A DNA stretch of 64,000 nucleotides, taken from assembly GCF_958450345.1 (NCBI RefSeq), contig NC_088782.1, positions 103,260,358 through 103,324,357 of the forward strand, given 5' to 3'. The notes under the pieces were generated by a model. It did not search any database, was not told the DNA's origin, and saw only the letters and a program-made list of their open reading frames with translations. The DNA comes from Calliphora vicina. Lineage: Eukaryota > Arthropoda > Insecta > Diptera > Calliphoridae. Within the stretch, counting starts at the first letter, position 1, and each line of letters opens with the position of its first letter. Positions 59,172 to 64,000 of the stretch are shown here, piece by piece. A program made the translations under genes and the position numbers.

Positions 59172-61190
59172 ACAAGTATGAAAGTATGGTCCGTCAAGCC
59201 CGACAATACAATACCCTAAACTAAGAAAATGAGGAAAATCATTTTTCTTTAAAATTTCAATAATTTATTTTCGTGAAAGATTTTCGGAAGAGGGCCTTAT
59301 ATGGGAGCTATGACTAATTATGGACCGATCGCAATGAAATTAGGTTATGTGATTTATGTCTATATGAAAGTTATTTATGTTGAAGTTTTTGTGTATACCA
59401 ACATTTTTAAGAGATATATGCTCATTAAAGTGATTTTCGGAAGAGTACCTTATATGGGAGCTATGACTAATTATGGACTGATCGCCATGAAATAAGGTCT
59501 TGTGATTTATGTCTATATGGAAGTTATTTCTGTTGAATTTTATGTTTATACCAAAATTGTTAATAGATTTCGAGCCCTTAGCGCCAAATTATAGTAAGCG
59601 ACATTTTCTAATTTTTTTTTATTGCAAAAATTAAAATTGTATGGACCGACTGATGTTTTAGCGTTCTCAGAATATCAAAATTGTTAATAACTTCAAAATT
59701 ATAGGGTGTAAGATTTTATCGTAAGTCAATGTTTACATTTTACAGTAAACGAATTTTATCGTAAGCGACACATAGTGGTATTGAAAAAAAAGAAGGAAAT
59801 AAATATGAAACTTCTAAATGGTTAGATTGGTTTGAATAAAATTTCACATGCGCAAAGAATATGTGCTGTCCAGTTTAAGTTCTGAATGTGTACCTCATGG
59901 GCCCACCAGGTGCGCGACCAAGGGTCCTCAAATTAGGACACCTCGGGTATGTTACATTTTTAAAACAATCCTATATCTTCGTTTGTGTTCCGATTTCAAA
60001 AAAAAAATAACACATATAAAATCTTTTCATCGAGCGCTACAAAAGACCTAGTCGTAGCTATCAATTACCTATTATATCTTAGGAAATATTCGCATTTGAA
60101 AATTAAATGTTCAATATTTTTACCCAACCTACTCCAGTTTTTTGATAACAGCGTATCCAAATATTTTCCGATTTTCTCCAGTTTTTCTTCATTGGACTAA
60201 CAACAGCAAAAGAACTGTTTAAAAATAATGACTAAGTCCAAAGTTATATGCATTTGAATTTAAAAAATTTTAAAAAGACGATTTTTCGCTAATTTTTTAG
60301 GAAAAAAGAGAACTGTTTTTCTTTTTAAGTTATCACAAAAAATTTCTAAGAGGATGTATAAGGAATTTATACTTTCTGAAAACTAAGTTTTCATAAAATA
60401 TTTTAAATGAAAAAAAATTAAAAATGTTTGTTACCGAAGGCACCAGGTCCATTAAAAAAACACCTATTTTTTATGTAAAATTAAATTTTAGGGCAAAAAT
60501 TCTCAAATCGCATATTCGATATCAAAATATAATAACCGATTTTGGATGGCCCAATATGCTCTTAATTATTTTGTAAAGGGTTCCGATAACTCCGACCCTG
60601 GTATGAATATTATAGCCAAAAAACAAAAAAATTACATTTTTGGGATTTTTCAACACTTTTTTGGGAATTGCGGGATTGCTGATAATAAATTTCAAAATTC
60701 GTTTTTATTTTTCCATTTAGAATAGAAAATTTTACATAACTGTGAAATTTCATTAAAAACTATTCATAAATAACAATTTCATTCCAATTCGAAAAATTTG
60801 TATCTATGCAAAAATTCAATATTTATCATATTTTTCAATAAAGTATTCCATGAATTTTTAATTGTCGAAGGTTATAAATATTTTGGAAAAATAGACAAAT
60901 AGCTTGAACGAAATTATATTATATCGCATCATAACATTTTTAATTCTATGTATAAATTTCAAAACAATCGAAAAAACCTTCTCTTGTAAAATTTGTGTTT
61001 TGTCGCTTACGATAATTTGGCGCTAAGGGCTCGATTTATGCTCATTAAAGTTATTTTCGGAAGTGGGTCTTATATGGAAGCTATGACAAATTATGAACCG
61101 ATAGTCATAAAATTAGGTGACATGACTTTCGTATATATAAAACTTATCTGGAAAGGAATTTTGTGTAGATACCTATATTAATTAAACATT
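59172..61190 (-). mobile_element. Helentron, second subfamily, with R4 inside
   Basis: The 3' end at 59172 reads ACAAGTATGAAAGTATGG on the plus strand. Body units TTATATGGGAGCTATGAC recur at 59299 and 59454, with a variant at 61070, interrupted by the R4 element at 59571-61033. Same subfamily as 24147-24760, opposite strand. The 5' boundary is approximate. Confidence 0.65.
59571..61033. mobile_element. R4-family TIR element, copy B (1463 bp)
   Basis: Termini CGAGCCCTTAGCGCCAAATT on both ends, flanked by ATTT (59567-59570 and 61034-61037). The neighbouring Helentron unit at 59409-59427 shows the uninterrupted sequence (AAGAGATATATGCTCATTA), matching TAATAGATTTATGCTCATTA once the element and one ATTT are removed. 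This proves the boundaries and a 4-bp duplication. No transposase recognised. Confidence 0.9.
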
Positions 61191-61996
61191 TATGACCCGG
61201 GTCACTTCGTTTTTATTGGTTTAATATTTTTTTTAGTTTTGTTTCAATTTAAATGAAATTTATACTCACTGAACAAATTTTAGAGTTCTATAGAAATTAA
61301 TAGAAACATTTTAAAATTTTTATAAGGTTTTTTCAATTTTTTAAAATTTCGTTCGTCGCATATAGTTATAGAAGTGTAGTGTCACCCGGGTGGGTATTGG
61401 TAAACCATGTACATAAAAAACCTTTGGTAAAGCGAAGGTTAAATTTATGTAAAATATAACACATTTTTAAAAATGATATGGAAGCGATTTCAAAAGTGGT
61501 GGAAACATATATCTGCATTGGAATTAAAGATATGAAACCATTTTAACAAAAACCGTTTACTTCATAAAAATCCCTTTTGCAAATAAAAAGTTATAAGCGA
61601 TTGAATTTTAAAAATTTATTAGAAAATCCTATTTTTTAATCGGATAATAAAAAGGTGCATATTGAATCACCCTGTTTATAGGGAAAATGTTTACATCATA
61701 GAATAAACGCATAGAACGGAAGGAGAGTGTAAAATATTACTCTCTTTTCACACATACGGGTGATACAAAAACAAAATACATGCATTACATTCTCATGAAT
61801 TAGGTTTCTGACAATAGACTTAGGTTTTTGGCTCTCAGTTACCTATCTAGTTGTTGTCTATGGTTTACATAGAGACCTGATTTTTTGGCTTCTGAGGTTC
61901 TCAGGTGTTTAGTTTAATATGAGTATTTAAAATTTAAATTTGGCGCCAAAATAAAAAAAGACTTTTGGCCGCTATTTCAAAATTAGCAACACTGTG

Positions 61997-62475
61997 CGCC
62001 GTCAAATAGAAACCAAGAGACTTCAAATGAAGCAAGAAGCCTCTAGCTTTCATTGGTTAATCAGTGATCAATCAAAATTAAGCCTTGAATATAAAAACAT
62101 CCTATATAAGACCGTTTTAAAACCAATTTGGACATATGGAATTCAATTATGGGGAATGGCTAGCAACACCAGTATTGATCTTTTACAGAGGGAGCACCAG
62201 GGACTTAGAAATGACATTGGTAAAAGAAGAGTTCAGCAGGTCCGTGAGAAATATATTGTAAAGCTGCAAAACCATTCCGATACGCTTGCAAGACAACTTA
62301 TGCAGATCCAAACCCCATCCAGGCTCCGTAGAGCAGATCAACCACCCCGATGAGATGAGTGCCAGTTAACCATAAAGGCTCTCTTGTTGAAGAACAAATA
62401 GTCTTAACTTTAGTTATAAGATTTAAATACTTATTTTAAGGTCTATGAAAGGCAGTTTCAATAAATAAAAAAAAT
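61997..62475 (+). pseudogene. Jockey-type LINE C-terminus and 3' UTR, second part of split gene
   Basis: The frame resumes at RRQIETKRLQMKQEASSFHW, continues with LSLEYKNILYKTVLKPIWTY, then GIQLWGMASNTSIDLLQREH, and ends at TGA 62351. This is the standard region after the RT thumb in Jockey-clade LINEs, which have no RNase H. A deletion after residue 70 has removed the stretch between QREH and VREKYIVKLQNHSDTLARQL. The 3' UTR (62354 to about 62475) ends in an AATAAATAAAAAAAA tail. With the fragment at 58263 it makes one 5'-truncated LINE of about 960 bp interrupted by the element at 58741-61994. Confidence 0.85.
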
Positions 62476-63170
62476 ATGTTTTTTGTTTGAAAAATATTTA
62501 ATTTTCAATTACGTCAAATTCAACAAAATGTTCAAGTGCTTAAATTTTTGGGCCTTTGCTGCTTATTGGATATACTTTTCTAAGTCTGCGAAGAATACAG
62601 TGAATTTTATATTGTAATGCTGCCTTCTTTGAATCGTTCTCTTCAAATATTCAATTCATTGGTAGTCGAATATTTGGAGAATTCTATTTCGTTATTTACA
62701 ACTACGTAAAGCAAACTCGATGCTAATTTTGTTCCTAACAGTTCTAAAATAGCAAAATTAAAATGAAATTTCATCAATGAGAAAAGACAGCTGATTAAAA
62801 AAAATTATTGGAATTAAAAAGCCGCCAACATATTGTTACTTTTGTATAACTGCAGTTATGTATGCATATTGGGAAGTGGTGGAAAGTATTTTTGTGTTCA
62901 TCACCATTTCACAGTATTACCCAGTTGTATTGGTATTTCGATTTAAGCAATTTTCACAATAGTAAACCAATTTACATCTCATTTTCTAATCATGGAAAAT
63001 CCGCTTTAACGTTTACAAAAAAACTAACAACAATTTTTCAAATACAAGTAGATACAAATCTACAAAAAAAATGCTAGCAGTATCAGAATAGCATTTCAGA
63101 ATATTAATATTATATACAAAAATATTGATCAGTGCTTGTAATTATTGTGTTTTTTAAAAAGAAATATAAT
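62476..63170. other. AT-rich non-coding DNA
   Basis: No gene, RNA gene or element end seen. Confidence 0.5.
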
Positions 63171-63219
63171 AAGAGTCCTCATGTAAACGCTTAAATATTT
63201 CGCAAACTGTGCAATCTGT
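63171..63219 (+). mobile_element. Family T element, left-end fragment
   Basis: GAGTCCTCATGTAAACGCTT and CGCAAACTGTGCAATCTGT match the left end of 8653-10163. Homology stops abruptly at about 63219. Confidence 0.8.
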
Positions 63220-64000
63220 AATTACACAGTGATACAAAAGTGACAAAAACAGTTTTGATTTTCTGGAAACCATACCGACATTTCACTTGGTATTTGTGTT
63301 GGTCTAAAACTGATTTTGAAGGCCCACTAATTTTCAGAATCTTTGGAGGCCCATAACAAAAATTGGTCACCAAAAAACTGAGTATAGGATTTTATTATTC
63401 ATTGGTAGTAGACTCGAACATATACTGTCACGAGCGCGAGTTTTTTGAACTGTGTAAGTATTAAACAAATTTTATTGAAATCTAGTAATGTTTTCATCAA
63501 CGTAATGCAAGATATAAATCATGAATTCCATAAAACGTCACAAACAAATTGACCTTAGGTTTTCTGAGGGGGACCGATTTTCGCCATACTTCACAATATA
63601 ATTTCAGAGTACTTAGAACTGATTTGTGCAAACTTTTATTGGGATTGCTGCATAATCAACACATTTATGACTGATCAAATAGTATTCCGGGGCGACATGT
63701 GTATGGGGGCTAGGTGAAATCATGGATCGATATTGCTCATTTTTAAAATAATATTCAATATTCAACAGACAGACGGACGGACGGATGGACATAGCTAGAT
63801 CGTCTTAGAATTTCATAAACACCCAGAATATATATAGCTAAAAGAGGACGAACATTGTTTATTATACATCTAAAAAACAATACGAATATCAACGAACTTA
63901 ATGAAAAGAAATATCAATTATGAAACAGAAATAACAATAAATAACTGATCAGATTACAGCAGCTATTTTGTTAGTAACTTTTTTTTAGCTGGAAATATAA
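63220..64000. other. Non-coding DNA with a Helentron-like fragment
   Basis: 63640-63850 has GTGTATGGGGGCTAGGTGAA, a short CAGACAGACGGACGGACGGA tract and CCCAGAATATATATAGC. This is the layout of a minus-strand DINE-like element (body, microsatellite, 5' block) of another subfamily. No gene. Confidence 0.45.

Larger units (their letters stand above)
58741..61994. mobile_element. TIR insertion splitting the LINE (3.25 kb gross)
   Basis: Ends CTGTGAGGCAAATTT and, inverted, CAGTGTTGCTAATTTTGAAA, converging on AAATAGCGG.CAAAA. The flanks 58732-58739 and 61995-62002 agree at only 5 of 8 positions, so an old 8-bp hAT-type duplication is possible but unproven. It hosts a Helentron (59172 to about 61190), which hosts R4 copy B. 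No transposase found. Confidence 0.65.

Noticed and set aside
61184..61442. Possible TTAA-flanked MITE with ACCCGGGT palindromes
   Set aside because: The two ends beyond TTAA do not match each other. The palindromes may be coincidental or belong to a different element.

Overview
The window looks like AT-rich, gene-free DNA from a higher fly (Diptera, Brachycera, possibly a calyptrate). The evidence is the repeat fauna: several Helentrons of the DINE-1/INE-1 type (start TATACCCTTCACC, a (GTCT)n core, end CTTGTTT), LINE fragments with insect Jockey-like and LOA/R1-like proteins, and hAT, Tc1/mariner, piggyBac and Helitron elements. I found no intact host gene, rRNA or functional tRNA. Every coding trace I could interpret is a broken transposon gene.

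Layout. 1-5 kb: a hAT deletion derivative (983-1871), a perfect 30-bp palindrome (2464-2531) and a decayed LINE (2821-3920). 5-8 kb: a (TGTC)n tract of about 1.6 kb joined to the 3' half of a Helentron. 8.6-10.2 kb: a TA-flanked TIR element with a 946-bp Helitron inside. 10.8-12.3 kb: a CAC-ended TIR element and a Helentron. 12.5-18 kb: a probable Helitron carrying inverted MITEs and a large minisatellite. 19.7-22.3 kb: a hairpin MITE, an element fragment and a second LINE 3' end. 24-29.5 kb: another Helentron family, a 4-bp-TSD element (R4) and a piggyBac-like element. 30.9-35.1 kb: two hATs, one holding a complete Helentron. 36.4-38.3 kb: a tandem-repeat-bearing element. 39.7-44 kb: a hAT inside a hAT, with a CAC-ended element inside that. 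46-51 kb: a broken Helitron Rep/helicase gene and a split Helentron. 51.1-55 kb: five transposons nested one inside another. 58.2-62.5 kb: a Jockey-type LINE split by a 3.25-kb insertion that itself holds a Helentron holding an R4 element.

Nothing here works together as an operon or pathway. The relationships are those of parasites in parasites, and they can be ordered in time because many insertions keep exact target-site duplications. Two insertions can also be checked against empty sites within this same window. The most unusual items are the roughly 400-copy tetranucleotide tract, the five-level nest, the R4 family, the exact 786-bp duplication in a minisatellite, and a 14-bp motif (ATTAATCATACGCC) found at scattered sites.

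All alignments were made by eye. Boundaries backed by TSDs should be accurate to the base; the others are approximate.
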